Assembly (NCBI GenBank): GCA_028714695.1 | Contig: JAQTLX010000002.1 | Coordinates: 186,001-250,000, forward strand | DNA from: Ignavibacteria bacterium | GTDB lineage: Bacteria; Bacteroidota; Ignavibacteria; Tepidaquicellales; Tepidaquicellaceae | Length of the DNA: 64,000 bases | Direction of reading: 5' to 3' | Notes under the pieces: model-generated | The model's database searches: none | What the model was told of the DNA's origin: nothing | Seen by the model: only the letters and a program-made list of their open reading frames with translations | In this document: piece by piece, positions 1-7,038 of the stretch | Layout: each line of letters begins with the position of its first letter | Position numbering within the stretch: position 1 is the first letter of the stretch | Program-made: the position numbers and the translations under genes

Positions 1-2
1 TT

Positions 3-500
3 TCGATTATATTATTAGTGTTATTTGGTTCTGGATTTATCACGTTTTCAGTTATTTCAGTTCTCAATTTATTAAACGGTAAGGTTGATGACACTCAAAC
101 ATTGTTATCTGTTTATTTAAAAAATGTTATATTTGCCATTGGTTTCGGTTCAACATCAGTTTTTTATATTCGCTGGAATAATAAATGGTTTGAACAGCAT
201 TCAAATGAAGAATTTAAATTAAAGAAACTGGAAATAGATATCGATAGAGCAAGCTGGTTAGTTGAAATGGCATTGGAATGGGAAAATGAAAGAAAAACTG
301 AAATACCAGAACTTTTAATTGATAGATTGTCTCAAAATTTATTTAATGATAGTAAAGAAGAAGAAGTTAAATTACATCCAGCCGACCAATTAGCAAGTTC
401 ACTATTAGGAGCTGCATCAGGATTAAAAATGAAAACACCAGATGGGTCTGAATTATCTTACACTAAAAGAGGTCTTAATAAATTGAATAAAGATAAATAG
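3..500 (+). CDS. Membrane protein of unknown function, 5' end outside window
   Basis: The reading frame is open to the left edge, so the gene almost certainly starts upstream; the first start-like codon inside the window is GTG at 18. The visible part has two hydrophobic segments in the first 60 residues (one rich in I, L, V and F, one around FAIGFGSTSVFYIRW). A charged cytoplasmic-looking region with a predicted helical stretch (KLKKLEIDIDRASWLVEMAL) follows, and the C-terminus is hydrophilic. I do not recognise the family. Its position at the phage side of the left edge suggests a cargo gene, but it could belong to the replication transcript. The residue pattern does not fit a holin well because of the long soluble tail. 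Confidence 0.7.
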   Translation, partial: SIILLVLFGSGFITFSVISVLNLLNGKVDDTQTLLSVYLKNVIFAIGFGSTSVFYIRWNNKWFEQHSNEEFKLKKLEIDIDRASWLVEMALEWENERKTEIPELLIDRLSQNLFNDSKEEEVKLHPADQLASSLLGAASGLKMKTPDGSELSYTKRGLNKLNKDK

Positions 501-545
501 TATTAAATAATTCAAATCAATTTTTAAAAATTAAATTATAAAATT

Positions 546-728
546 ATGTTACAATTTACTTCTGTAAATGGGGTTGTTCTAATTAATGTTGATAATATTA
601 CTTATATAAAAGTATTAGAAGATAGTGTAAGGATTTATTTTGATAATGATAATACGATTAATCTTACTTTTGAAGATAATCCAACATTAAAAACAATGGA
701 TGGACTCAAAAAAGCATTTACGAAATGA
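546..728 (+). CDS. Small protein of unknown function (60 aa)
   Basis: A 60-residue frame lies 45 bases after the preceding gene. The sequence alternates short hydrophobic strands with polar turns (VNGVVLINVDNITYIKVLED, then VRIYFDNDNTINLTF), which suggests a small all-beta fold. The layout faintly resembles FlbD-like small proteins (a strand, an Asn-Ile-x-x-I pair, then further strands), but the match is too weak for naming. No convincing Shine-Dalgarno sequence precedes the ATG; the leader is A/T only, which is common in Bacteroidota. I regard it as probably real because of regular codon use and placement between two co-directional genes. Confidence 0.55.
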   Translation: MLQFTSVNGVVLINVDNITYIKVLEDSVRIYFDNDNTINLTFEDNPTLKTMDGLKKAFTK

Positions 729-759
729 TTGATGAAAACCTAAATTATCTTTTTGTAAT

Positions 760-1293
760 ATGAGTGTAACATTAAAAATCATTATTGAAATTGTTCTTGT
801 ATTGTCTGTAGTAGGAACAGGAATAAATTTTTGGTTATGTCAAAAATCTCCAAAATTTTTAGGAGATACTTTATTAAACTATATACAAATTAAAACTCTT
901 TATACTTTAGCAAAAGATAATATTAGCAGTAGCAATATGGAAAGTCCTCCATATGGTTATGAATTAAATATAATAACTTGGATTAGGGCTAGTGTCAAAA
1001 CCTTAGATAAAGTAAGAAATTGGTTATTTGTCATTATAATTATTTTCGGAGTAATAAGTTTTCTTTTAGGAATAGTTTATTGGTTAATTGTATGCTTTGC
1101 TTTTTTCCTGTCTTCATTTGTAAAGGTTTCTGGTTCTTCTGCAAGGAACATTTATGATGATATTCTTACTATTATGAATAATGTTTATCACTGGAACAAA
1201 GAAAATCCAGAAGAATGCAAAGAACATTGCATGGAAAAAGAACCGAGAATGTTAAAAAATATCTATATGGTAATTACGGAGGCAGAAAACTAA
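760..1293 (+). CDS. Predicted membrane protein of unknown function (177 aa)
   Basis: The protein starts with a hydrophobic segment (residues about 5-25) and has one long or two closely paired segments around residues 88-120 (WLFVIIIIFGVISFLLGIVY and following). A polar loop lies between them, and the C-terminal tail is charged and Cys-containing (two Cys in the PEECKEHCMEKEP stretch). The topology suggests an integral inner-membrane protein with three passes. The family is not recognised. It is co-directional with the two genes before it and is followed by a 355-base gap, so it may end an accessory transcript separate from the replication block. Confidence 0.65.
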   Translation: MSVTLKIIIEIVLVLSVVGTGINFWLCQKSPKFLGDTLLNYIQIKTLYTLAKDNISSSNMESPPYGYELNIITWIRASVKTLDKVRNWLFVIIIIFGVISFLLGIVYWLIVCFAFFLSSFVKVSGSSARNIYDDILTIMNNVYHWNKENPEECKEHCMEKEPRMLKNIYMVITEAEN

Positions 1294-1453
1294 CACGACA
1301 ATATTTTGGTAACAAAACCGTAAAAATCTGTTTCCAAAAACAGTTTACAATATATAATTAATTATATATATTTGTATAACAACTAAAAAGAAAAATGAAA
1401 ATGGCATCCATGCCTGATTATCGTTTTTCTTTTTTTATTTATATTTCGATGAA

Positions 1454-1480
1454 AATAAAATATTTTGACAACATTTTTTT
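1454..1480 (+). repeat. 27-nt direct repeat, copy 1 (TTGACA-containing)
   Basis: Bases 1454-1480 are identical to 5594-5620. The shared element ends with TTTTGACAACATTTTTTT and contains both a TTGACA hexamer and the TTTG expected of a Bacteroidota -33 box. It lies upstream of the polymerase-like gene. The second copy lies upstream of the gene at 5672, so a promoter or operator role is likely. A third, partial match of 17 bases occurs inside the gene at 4650-4868. Confidence 0.75.
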
Positions 1481-1486
1481 CAAATG

Positions 1487-1509
1487 AAAAGTTTTTCGAT
1501 ACTATTTAT
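1487..1509 (+). repeat. 23-nt direct repeat, copy 1
   Basis: The 23 bases from AAAAGTTTTTCG to ATTTAT recur exactly at 8729-8751. The two copies sit at the head of the two main phage modules, replication (1649) and head/tail (8995). The GTTTTTCG core resembles the GGTTTCG motif found close to many prophage starts. I infer a shared promoter or regulator-binding site. Confidence 0.75.
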
Positions 1510-1536
1510 ATTATCTCCAAATATTAAATAATATAT

Positions 1537-1584
1537 GGTGTGCAATTTAAAAAGGTCTTCATACACCTAATCCGATTGCACACC
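1537..1584 (+). repeat. Inverted repeat upstream of the polymerase-like gene
   Basis: GGTGTGCAAT (1537-1546) and ATTGCACACC (1575-1584) are perfect 10-base inverted repeats around a 28-base loop, which contains a nested AGGT/ACCT pair. TTAAAAAGG occurs twice, in the loop and just after the right arm. This occupies most of the gap between 1294 and 1648; the rest is AT-rich with two weaker hairpins. It could be an operator, a structured leader or a replication origin. Confidence 0.6.
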
Positions 1585-1615
1585 AGCTTAAAAAGGATTA
1601 TCAAGTATGAAAAAA

Positions 1616-1624
1616 TAGGTTTCG
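1616..1624 (+). promoter_or_regulatory. Putative phage promoter motif (TAGGTTTCG)
   Basis: TAGGTTTCG ends 24 bases before the ATG at 1649. The same motif at nearly the same spacing precedes other prophage genes. It matches the general Bacteroidota -7 box TAnnTTTG apart from one base. Confidence 0.55.
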
Positions 1625-1648
1625 TCTTTATGTTATATGGATTAAAGT

Positions 1649-2941
1649 ATGAAAATCTATGTTCCATCCAAACTCATCTTTTTTGAAGATATACTTCAGA
1701 AAAATGGATATCAAAAAGAAATAAAGCATCTGGATAAATATCTCTGGCTTATTTCAAAAGTTGCAACTTATTCAATATTCAATAAATCGTCCAAAACTCC
1801 ATCCCTAAACAATGCTTATTTGAGACGAATTATCGGAACAAACAACACCTCCAGAATCAAAAAAATCTTATCTGATTTGAATATCGTCTCAAGTCCAAAA
1901 TCCTGGCAACAGAACAATTATTCAAGAGCATACAATTTAAATCCTGATTATCAATCTCGTCTTACATCCGTCTTTATTAATGATAGAATATCTAAAAATA
2001 TAGAGAAATGGTCTTACTTTGATGTAATAGATAATAATAGAGATATAAATAGAGTAATAAAGAACTATTTCAATCCTTCCCCTTCCCCCCATCCTTATGA
2101 GGACCGATTTTTTAATCTATTTTTGCACTTTTCAATTTCCTTTGAATTTCTGACAATAGAATATGAAGAAGCAGAAAAGTATATAAATGATAATTACAGG
2201 AATGATGAAAATAAAAGAATACATTACTTAGATTGTGTCACTTTTATAAAAGATAAATATTTTTTCAAAAGAACCGATCCAAAAACGGGAAGATTTTATT
2301 CAAACATCACAAATTTACCTCGGGATTTAAGGCAGTTTTTGAGGTATAAAAATCAAAAATTAATAGAAATTGATATTGCAAATAGTCAACCGTTCCTATT
2401 TAATTTGGTAATTGAAGAATATTTAAAAACTGCAAAAACAAGCAAAATAATCGGTCCTCATAAGGATGGTAGGAAGTGGAAGAATAGAGATGAATATAAG
2501 AATATAACCCAGGAAGGAAGGATTTATGATTATTTTAGAAATGAATGGAATAAGGAATATTCACAAAGGAAGACTAGGGACGAAATTAAGGAAACATTCT
2601 TTAAGAAAATATTCTTTTGCACAAATAGAATGAATTATCTATATCCAGAATCTAAACTATTCAAAAAACTATTTCCTAATGAATATAAAATTATTATAGA
2701 AACAAAGAAGAATGATTATAAATATCTGGCTTATAAACTTCAGAAACTAGAAGCTGAAATGATGATTTATACAATATGTAATAAATTGATTATGGATAAT
2801 TCAAACATCGGATTATTTACGTTACATGACAGCATTTTAACAACTCAATCTAATATTGATAAAGTAAAGGTGACGATATTGGATGAATTTAAAAAGAATT
2901 ACGGATTAGAACCAAAACTAAAAATAAAGGAGGCTGCATGA
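1649..2941 (+). CDS. Minimal family-A DNA polymerase-like replication protein
   Basis: This 430-residue protein carries the signature series of family-A polymerases in the right order. TGRFYSNITNLPRDLR (213-228) resembles the TGRLSS..PNLQNIP.R element. IEIDIANSQP (239-248) resembles motif A with catalytic Asp242. R310-D-E-I-K314-E-T-F-F resembles the motif B finger helix R...K...(F/Y). LHDSIL (392-397) resembles motif C, with His393-Asp394. No 3'-5' exonuclease domain and no full thumb is evident, and the first 200 residues are of unknown fold. T7-type RNA polymerases also use HDS in motif C, so template and product type cannot be fixed. I infer the phage's own replication or repair polymerase. 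It overlaps the HNH gene by four bases and has a GGTTTCG motif 24 bases upstream. Confidence 0.72.
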   Translation: MKIYVPSKLIFFEDILQKNGYQKEIKHLDKYLWLISKVATYSIFNKSSKTPSLNNAYLRRIIGTNNTSRIKKILSDLNIVSSPKSWQQNNYSRAYNLNPDYQSRLTSVFINDRISKNIEKWSYFDVIDNNRDINRVIKNYFNPSPSPHPYEDRFFNLFLHFSISFEFLTIEYEEAEKYINDNYRNDENKRIHYLDCVTFIKDKYFFKRTDPKTGRFYSNITNLPRDLRQFLRYKNQKLIEIDIANSQPFLFNLVIEEYLKTAKTSKIIGPHKDGRKWKNRDEYKNITQEGRIYDYFRNEWNKEYSQRKTRDEIKETFFKKIFFCTNRMNYLYPESKLFKKLFPNEYKIIIETKKNDYKYLAYKLQKLEAEMMIYTICNKLIMDNSNIGLFTLHDSILTTQSNIDKVKVTILDEFKKNYGLEPKLKIKEAA

Positions 2942-3429
2942 TGAACTCAAATGAATGGAATAATCTGGAAGAGAATCTAAAACAGAATTTGAAAGCAATG
3001 GATTATAAAGAATATTTAAAAACTAATCATTGGCAAAGAATAAGAAAAATGATTGTTAAGAAATATAAATATTGCCAAATATGTAAATCAAAAGATAAAT
3101 TGAATGTTCATCATAATTCTTATTTAAATAGAGGTGAAGAAAAAGAAACAGATTTGATTTTATTATGTAATGATTGTCATTCATTATTTCATCATAAAAT
3201 GGAACAGCAAAAACAATTCAAATTAGTTGATAGAAAAGAATTATATAATGATGATTATTACAATCCAGAAGAAAAATGTGCTCTTGAAAAGGTTGGTGAA
3301 AAATATTATAAAACAAACACAAGCACACCAGGTGAGATAAGGGCATGGAATATTTTATTAGAAAAACATAAAAAAGGTTTGTTAAATCTTAATGAAATGT
3401 TTAAAGGAGGACAAAAACATGAAAAATGA
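2938..3429 (+). CDS. HNH endonuclease
   Basis: The zinc-bound HNH core is clear: C46-x2-C49, the HH pair at 58-59 preceded by a beta hairpin (KLNVHHNSYL), then C77-x2-C80-H81 and the FHH at 84-86. This is the layout of phage and homing-type HNH nucleases that cut DNA with one metal ion. The N-terminal YLKTNHWQRIRK stretch is typical just ahead of the first zinc ligands. The start overlaps the stop of the polymerase-like gene (ATGA) and is preceded by AAGGAGG, so the two are translationally coupled. It is distant from the terminase and portal, so a replication or recombination role is more likely than packaging, though that is inference. Confidence 0.85.
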   Translation: MMNSNEWNNLEENLKQNLKAMDYKEYLKTNHWQRIRKMIVKKYKYCQICKSKDKLNVHHNSYLNRGEEKETDLILLCNDCHSLFHHKMEQQKQFKLVDRKELYNDDYYNPEEKCALEKVGEKYYKTNTSTPGEIRAWNILLEKHKKGLLNLNEMFKGGQKHEK

Positions 3430-3781
3430 TATAGAAGATATTGGGGCTGGTAATTATTTAAAGTATTTGAATGATATTCTTAAAACTCAATTTCAGGCTC
3501 CAATAATAAAAGAAAAAGAAGAAACAAAAGTTATTCCAAAATCAGAAGACGAAATTGGATGCAGTAACAAGAAAATAAAAGAACTCTGGAATATTATTCA
3601 AGCTGATGAAGAAATATATAATAGAAATAAGAATGGTTTATTTTTTCATTTTGACAAGATTGCAGAAAGAAAAATAAAAGAACTGAATATATCTGCTATT
3701 GAGGCTTTTTCTTATTGTATAGCAAATTATTCTAATATAAAAAGAGATTATATAATGAATATGGTAAGAACTAAAAAGTGA
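3419..3781 (+). CDS. Protein of unknown function in the replication block (120 aa)
   Basis: I place the start at the ATG at 3419 rather than 3392 because AAAGGAGG lies a normal distance upstream; this makes it overlap the HNH gene by 11 bases. The protein is hydrophilic and mostly helical. A Lys/Glu-rich first half is followed by a conserved-looking segment (IKELWNIIQADEEIYNRNKN, FHFDKIAERKIKELN) and a basic C-terminus (NMVRTKK). The compact helical C-terminal half could bind DNA or a replication partner. No family is recognised. It is third in an apparent operon with the polymerase-like protein and HNH nuclease. Confidence 0.75.
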   Translation: MKNDIEDIGAGNYLKYLNDILKTQFQAPIIKEKEETKVIPKSEDEIGCSNKKIKELWNIIQADEEIYNRNKNGLFFHFDKIAERKIKELNISAIEAFSYCIANYSNIKRDYIMNMVRTKK

Positions 3782-3794
3782 CTCAAGTAACAAA

Positions 3795-3803
3795 TCGGTT
3801 TCG
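3795..3803 (+). promoter_or_regulatory. Putative phage promoter motif (TCGGTTTCG)
   Basis: The motif ends 25 bases before the ATG at 3829, which is the start chosen for the next gene because an AAAGGAG ribosome-binding site lies between motif and ATG. Confidence 0.5.
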
Positions 3804-3828
3804 TTCTTTTTATAAAGGAGAACAAAAA

Positions 3829-4608
3829 ATGACTTCGAAAATTCGTATATATATTTACATAGCAATTGCTGTGATTATTGCTGGATTTGTGGCATATCAT
3901 TTTTATATAGTCAATGACTTGAAAAATCAAGTTGATGAATGGAAACTTGAAGCAAACAAACAAGGTATTGCTTTACACATTTCAGATTCACTTTGGAAAT
4001 ATACTGCATATATAAACGCAAAGAAAATGGATAGCATTATTGTTTCTAATAAAGATATTGCAGCGCAAATTAAAAAGGGACAAGAAAAACCTTTAATTGT
4101 TACAAATAGCATAGAAAGAATTTATCTTGAAAAAATTCCAGCAGATACAACTATGCAGGATCCAAAAGATACTACATATAGAATTGCTACAGCAAAGGAC
4201 AAACAAGGATGGTATGAGTTAGAGGCGAAATATCAAATCGTCAAACCTTGGCATTTTGAGTTTAGTAAAATGTTGATGCATGATAAATTAACGCAGGTTA
4301 CTACACAATTGCCAAATGGAAGAATTGCTGTATATACAAAAAATGTTAATCCATATGTTCATTTAGATTCGGTTGAAACACTTATAGATCCAGTGATGAT
4401 TAAAACTCCCGAAATAGGTCCAAAATGGCAATGGCAAATGTCAGGATTGGTTAATCCTGTAAACAGAGAAACTGATTTGCAATTCGGAATTTTTGCTCCT
4501 ATGAAATTAGGTGCAGTAGTGTCTTATTCTGTTTACAAAAATAATATTTTTGTTCCACCTCCAAAAGAAGGGTTTAAAATTGGATTATCGTTTATAAAGA
4601 ATTTCTAA
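3829..4608 (+). CDS. Single-pass membrane-anchored protein of unknown function (259 aa)
   Basis: A longer frame opens at 3778, but the ATG at 3829 has AAAGGAG eight bases upstream and a promoter-like motif at the usual spacing, so 3829 is preferred. Residues 5-25 form one hydrophobic segment (IYIYIAIAVIIAGFVAYHF), followed by a coiled-coil-prone stretch (VNDLKNQVDEWKLEANKQG) and a large extracytoplasmic part. The last 80 residues alternate strands ending in GFKIGLSFIKNF, resembling the end of an outer-membrane or beta-rich protein. The layout of anchor, coil and periplasmic domain would fit a spanin-like or host-surface role, but there is no lysis gene beside it. The family is not recognised with certainty. 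Confidence 0.75.
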   Translation: MTSKIRIYIYIAIAVIIAGFVAYHFYIVNDLKNQVDEWKLEANKQGIALHISDSLWKYTAYINAKKMDSIIVSNKDIAAQIKKGQEKPLIVTNSIERIYLEKIPADTTMQDPKDTTYRIATAKDKQGWYELEAKYQIVKPWHFEFSKMLMHDKLTQVTTQLPNGRIAVYTKNVNPYVHLDSVETLIDPVMIKTPEIGPKWQWQMSGLVNPVNRETDLQFGIFAPMKLGAVVSYSVYKNNIFVPPPKEGFKIGLSFIKNF

Positions 4609-4616
4609 AATGCAAA

Positions 4617-4625
4617 TAGGTTTCG
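4617..4625 (+). promoter_or_regulatory. Putative phage promoter motif (TAGGTTTCG)
   Basis: The motif ends 24 bases before the ATG at 4650 and is identical to the copy at 1616-1624. Confidence 0.55.
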
Positions 4626-4649
4626 TTTCATTTTATAAGAAATAAACAA

Positions 4650-4868
4650 ATGAAAGATTTTAGAAACAAAAAGGAAAAGGGAACAGCTCGACAAGCATTA
4701 TTACTATCTATGTTCCCAAATGATGAAAAAATAATTAATGTAAACGGTTTTTATTTAGTAAAATATTTTGACAACAACGTTCACCGCTGGGAAGTCGGCG
4801 TATATACCAAAGACAGTTATCAGAAATTTCAGGATTATAAAAATAAATATTTAATGGAGAAAAAATAA
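4650..4868 (+). CDS. Small protein of unknown function (72 aa)
   Basis: This is a short basic protein with a folded-looking centre (IINVNGFYLVKYFDNNVHRW, then EVGVYTKDSYQKF). The pattern suggests a small beta-sheet followed by a C-terminal helix rich in Lys and Tyr. It has its own promoter-like motif 24 bases upstream. It ends three bases before the tail of the minus-strand gene at 4871-5146, so the two converge. No family is recognised. A 17-base stretch within it matches the TTGACA repeat at 1454 and 5594, possibly by chance. Confidence 0.7.
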   Translation: MKDFRNKKEKGTARQALLLSMFPNDEKIINVNGFYLVKYFDNNVHRWEVGVYTKDSYQKFQDYKNKYLMEKK

Positions 4869-4870
4869 TA

Positions 4871-5146
4871 TTATTTTTTTTGAACGACGGCCCAATCGTT
4901 TAATTTCCCCCCAAAAAATCTTGTATAAGGGATGTTATTCTTTTTGAAAATATGTATTAATGTTTGTTTTAACTCTCTACAAGTAAAATCACGACGAAAT
5001 TTGGCATAATAAGTATTACGGGGTAAATCAAGCGACAAATTCTTAGATAATTTAGAAAACTTCAATTTCGCCATGAGTTCGTCCAGTTTTTTATAATCAG
5101 GTTTTTTTGATGTATCTAAATCTAAAGTAACGATATATTGTGCCAT
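4871..5146 (-). CDS. Small ferredoxin-like protein, possibly Cas2/GhoS-fold
   Basis: This is the only minus-strand gene among the early phage genes, which marks it as an independently transcribed unit. The 91-residue sequence reads as beta (MAQYIVTLDLDT), helix (DYKKLDELMAKLKF), beta, beta (LPRNTYYAKF), helix (CRELKQTLIHIFKKN), beta (DWAVVQKK), a ferredoxin-like order. The combination Y-x-V-x-x-D, LM..L.FS and LP.NTY is reminiscent of GhoS (DUF2622) antitoxin and other Cas2-like small RNases. No catalytic residue can be asserted. I infer a possible phage moron in immunity or toxin-antitoxin biology; the gene call is firmer than the function. The gap 5147-5289 would hold its promoter. Confidence 0.6.
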   Translation of the reverse strand: MAQYIVTLDLDTSKKPDYKKLDELMAKLKFSKLSKNLSLDLPRNTYYAKFRRDFTCRELKQTLIHIFKKNNIPYTRFFGGKLNDWAVVQKK

Positions 5147-5257
5147 AAAATTGTTTTTATTTACACGAATGTCAATAGAATGCTTTATTAATTAAGTGCA
5201 AAAATCCAGTATTAAACTGCACTAAATCGCGCTTAAAAGTAAGAAGACTAAAATAAT

Positions 5258-5265
5258 TAGTTTCG
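5258..5265 (+). promoter_or_regulatory. Putative phage promoter motif (TAGTTTCG)
   Basis: The motif ends 24 bases before the ATG at 5290 and is followed by the same T-rich stretch and AAGGG-like ribosome-binding site as other copies. Confidence 0.5.
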
Positions 5266-5289
5266 TATTATTTTTAATAAGGGAACAAA

Positions 5290-5580
5290 ATGTTTGACTT
5301 TTTAGAACAAGGCGAAAATATTTTGAAAACCAAATTGTATCGTATAATTAAAAGATATTTTTCTAAAGATTTTTCTAAAGATGACCCAGGTTTATTTTAT
5401 GCTTGGATTTTAAACATTAATAGTGATTATCCAGATTTTATTTATAACATTGATTGGATGCAATTGTTGAATATGAAGTCTCAATATAACACAGAAATGT
5501 ATTATAAAGACATAGTCTTAAGTCCGATTTTAGATAATATATCGGATAAAATTGAAAAATACTGCCCCAAATCGGACTAA
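5290..5580 (+). CDS. MFDFLE-type small protein, member 1 (96 aa)
   Basis: This is the first of four small prophage proteins that begin MFDF(L/I)E followed by a variable residue and Gly (5290, 6399, 6727 and 7247). The rest is acidic and aromatic-rich (PGLFYAWILNINSDYPDFIY, IDWMQLL), probably a small helical fold. It has its own promoter-like motif and a GGGAAC leader before the ATG. No known family is recognised. Such clusters of short, paralogous, rapidly diverging phage genes often encode host-takeover or anti-defence factors, but nothing in the sequence proves this. Confidence 0.75.
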   Translation: MFDFLEQGENILKTKLYRIIKRYFSKDFSKDDPGLFYAWILNINSDYPDFIYNIDWMQLLNMKSQYNTEMYYKDIVLSPILDNISDKIEKYCPKSD

Positions 5581-5593
5581 AATAAACTATTCT

Positions 5594-5620
5594 AATAAAA
5601 TATTTTGACAACATTTTTTT
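5594..5620 (+). repeat. 27-nt direct repeat, copy 2 (TTGACA-containing)
   Basis: This copy is identical to 1454-1480. It is followed directly by GAGGGTTTC, a relative of the GGTTTCG motif, with TTTG about 16-20 bases upstream of it. That spacing is compatible with a Bacteroidota promoter for the gene at 5672. Confidence 0.7.
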
Positions 5621-5671
5621 GAGGGTTTCAATAAAGTTAAATGTATTTATTTCAAAAGGGGATAAGATAAA

Positions 5672-5869
5672 ATGAAACTGGGAAAATTAAAAAATAAATT
5701 GAATGAATACAAAGACGATAATCTGGAGGTTTTAATATCGGATTTGGGAAGTTTTATTGAACCATATCCGAATATGAGTCATGCAAAAAAATATATTGAT
5801 AGTGATTATGACGATTACGTACAGGAAGATTTTGTTTACGAAAAGGTTTTGTTGCTTAATAAAAAGTAA
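5672..5869 (+). CDS. Small acidic protein of unknown function (65 aa)
   Basis: A short frame preceded by AAGGGG and a promoter-like region containing the second 27-base repeat. The sequence starts with a Lys-rich helix (MKLGKLKNKLNEYKDDNLEV) and contains an acidic, Tyr-rich middle (YIDSDYDDYVQED). The pattern K(L)..L(N/E)...D..EV at the start is common in small phage proteins of unknown role. It heads the run of closely packed genes from 5672 to 7453. Confidence 0.65.
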   Translation: MKLGKLKNKLNEYKDDNLEVLISDLGSFIEPYPNMSHAKKYIDSDYDDYVQEDFVYEKVLLLNKK

Positions 5870-5886
5870 ATAAGGAGATTAATAAA

Positions 5887-6129
5887 ATGGAAACAATAGA
5901 AAAAGAAAAATTTAAAATGAAATGTGAAAATCTAAAACAGATAATGAAACAATTCAGCGAGCAAATTATCAGGAATATTCCAGAAATTCCAGAAATTAAG
6001 AGTTTAATTGTATTAGTGGGTGGCAATTTTAGTTCGGAACAAAAACTGATATTAAAAAATATTTTTGGGGAAGGATATAGAAAATTTTCATTTTGCGAAA
6101 GAATTAGAATATTATTCAAGGGAGAATAA
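5887..6129 (+). CDS. Small protein of unknown function (80 aa)
   Basis: The start at 5887 follows AAGGAG by a normal spacing. The protein is helical at the N-terminus (METIEKEKFKMKCENLKQIM) and has a hydrophobic strand in the middle (SLIVLVGGNFSSEQKLIL). It ends two bases before the GTG of the next gene, so the two are probably co-translated. No family is recognised. Confidence 0.65.
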   Translation: METIEKEKFKMKCENLKQIMKQFSEQIIRNIPEIPEIKSLIVLVGGNFSSEQKLILKNIFGEGYRKFSFCERIRILFKGE

Positions 6130-6130
6130 A

Positions 6131-6382
6131 GTGAACTGGTTTAAGAAAAACAAAAACAAATTAGAAATAAACGAAAATGACGGAAACCTGATTTTAACAT
6201 CAGATAATAAAATGTCAAAAGAAGAATTAAACGAATGGAAGGAAAAATTGGAAAAGGGTTTTATTTATACACCAGCATCGGAATATATTCCAGATATCTT
6301 AGATAATTCTGGAAAATTAGTGGAAATACAAAAGGATAAATACGATGGTTTTGCTAGACTTTGTCAAGATTTATTAAAGTAA
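6131..6382 (+). CDS. Small protein of unknown function (83 aa), GTG start
   Basis: The open frame extends back to 6065, but I choose the GTG at 6131: AGGGAG lies just upstream, and the earlier ATG would overlap the previous gene by 65 bases. The resulting N-terminus MNWFKKNKNK resembles that of the gene at 23304 (MNWFKWLVKK). The middle is acidic and helical (SKEELNEWKEKLEKGF). The C-terminal part contains NSGKLVEIQ, which echoes the DETG(E/K)VIFQ ends of the genes at 6727 and 7247. Function is unknown. Confidence 0.65.
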   Translation: MNWFKKNKNKLEINENDGNLILTSDNKMSKEELNEWKEKLEKGFIYTPASEYIPDILDNSGKLVEIQKDKYDGFARLCQDLLK

Positions 6383-6398
6383 AAAGGAGATTAGAACA

Positions 6399-6734
6399 AT
6401 GTTTGACTTTATAGAACAAGGTTATTTTTTACAAAATGGATTTATTAGAACCAAAATACCAAAATCTGAAATACAAAATATGTATTCTCATTTAATGTTT
6501 GGTGTCGATTATGGTAGCAATAGATGGAATATGAAAATAATAAACGAAACATTAAAATATTTTCCATTTGTGCAAAATGATGAAACATATAAATATATTT
6601 TATCTAAATATAATTATATAACGGCGCAAAGAAATTTACAGGAAACTATAGGAAAAGAAATTGAAACTATTATTACAGAATTAGTAAATTATTTTCGCAA
6701 TCTAAAAATAAAATGGAGGAATAATCATGTTTGA
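6399..6734 (+). CDS. MFDFLE-type small protein, member 2 (111 aa)
   Basis: The protein begins MFDFIEQGY, matching the first nine residues of the other members at seven or more positions. The body differs: a Tyr/Asn-rich centre and a helical C-terminus (NLQETIGKEIETIITELVNY) ending in basic residues. AAAGGAG precedes the start. It overlaps member 3 by eight bases, so the pair is translationally coupled. No function can be given. Confidence 0.72.
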   Translation: MFDFIEQGYFLQNGFIRTKIPKSEIQNMYSHLMFGVDYGSNRWNMKIINETLKYFPFVQNDETYKYILSKYNYITAQRNLQETIGKEIETIITELVNYFRNLKIKWRNNHV

Positions 6735-7011
6735 TTTTTTAGAAACTGGGGATAAGAACAGACAATATTATTATTATAGATATCCATCTGAATTTATGAT
6801 TGAAAAAAGTTTTTCAAATCCTAATAAAATTACTTATAAAGTAATACAAGGAACAAATGCAGAAAAAGAATACCCAGGAATATCGGAAATAATTACAGAA
6901 AACGGAAAAATAATTGAAATGAATACAATAGAACAACCAAGATGGATAAACGATAATGTAATTAATATGTATGACGAAACTGGTGAAGTGATTTTTCAAG
7001 TTACAAGATAG
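6727..7011 (+). CDS. MFDFLE-type small protein, member 3 (94 aa)
   Basis: It begins MFDFLETGD and ends NMYDETGEVIFQVTR, and so shares both its N-terminus and its C-terminus with member 4 (MFDFLEIGE ... IDETGKVIFQTR). The middle is strand-rich and polar (ITYKVIQGTNAEKEY, IITENGKIIEMN). The sharing of both ends shows true paralogy rather than a shared start-site motif. A GGAGG ribosome-binding site lies inside the end of member 2. Function is unknown; the beta-hairpin-like C-terminal motif DETG.VIFQ may be a structural turn. Confidence 0.72.
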   Translation: MFDFLETGDKNRQYYYYRYPSEFMIEKSFSNPNKITYKVIQGTNAEKEYPGISEIITENGKIIEMNTIEQPRWINDNVINMYDETGEVIFQVTR

Positions 7012-7038
7012 AAATTAAAAATGAAGAGGAGAAATAAA

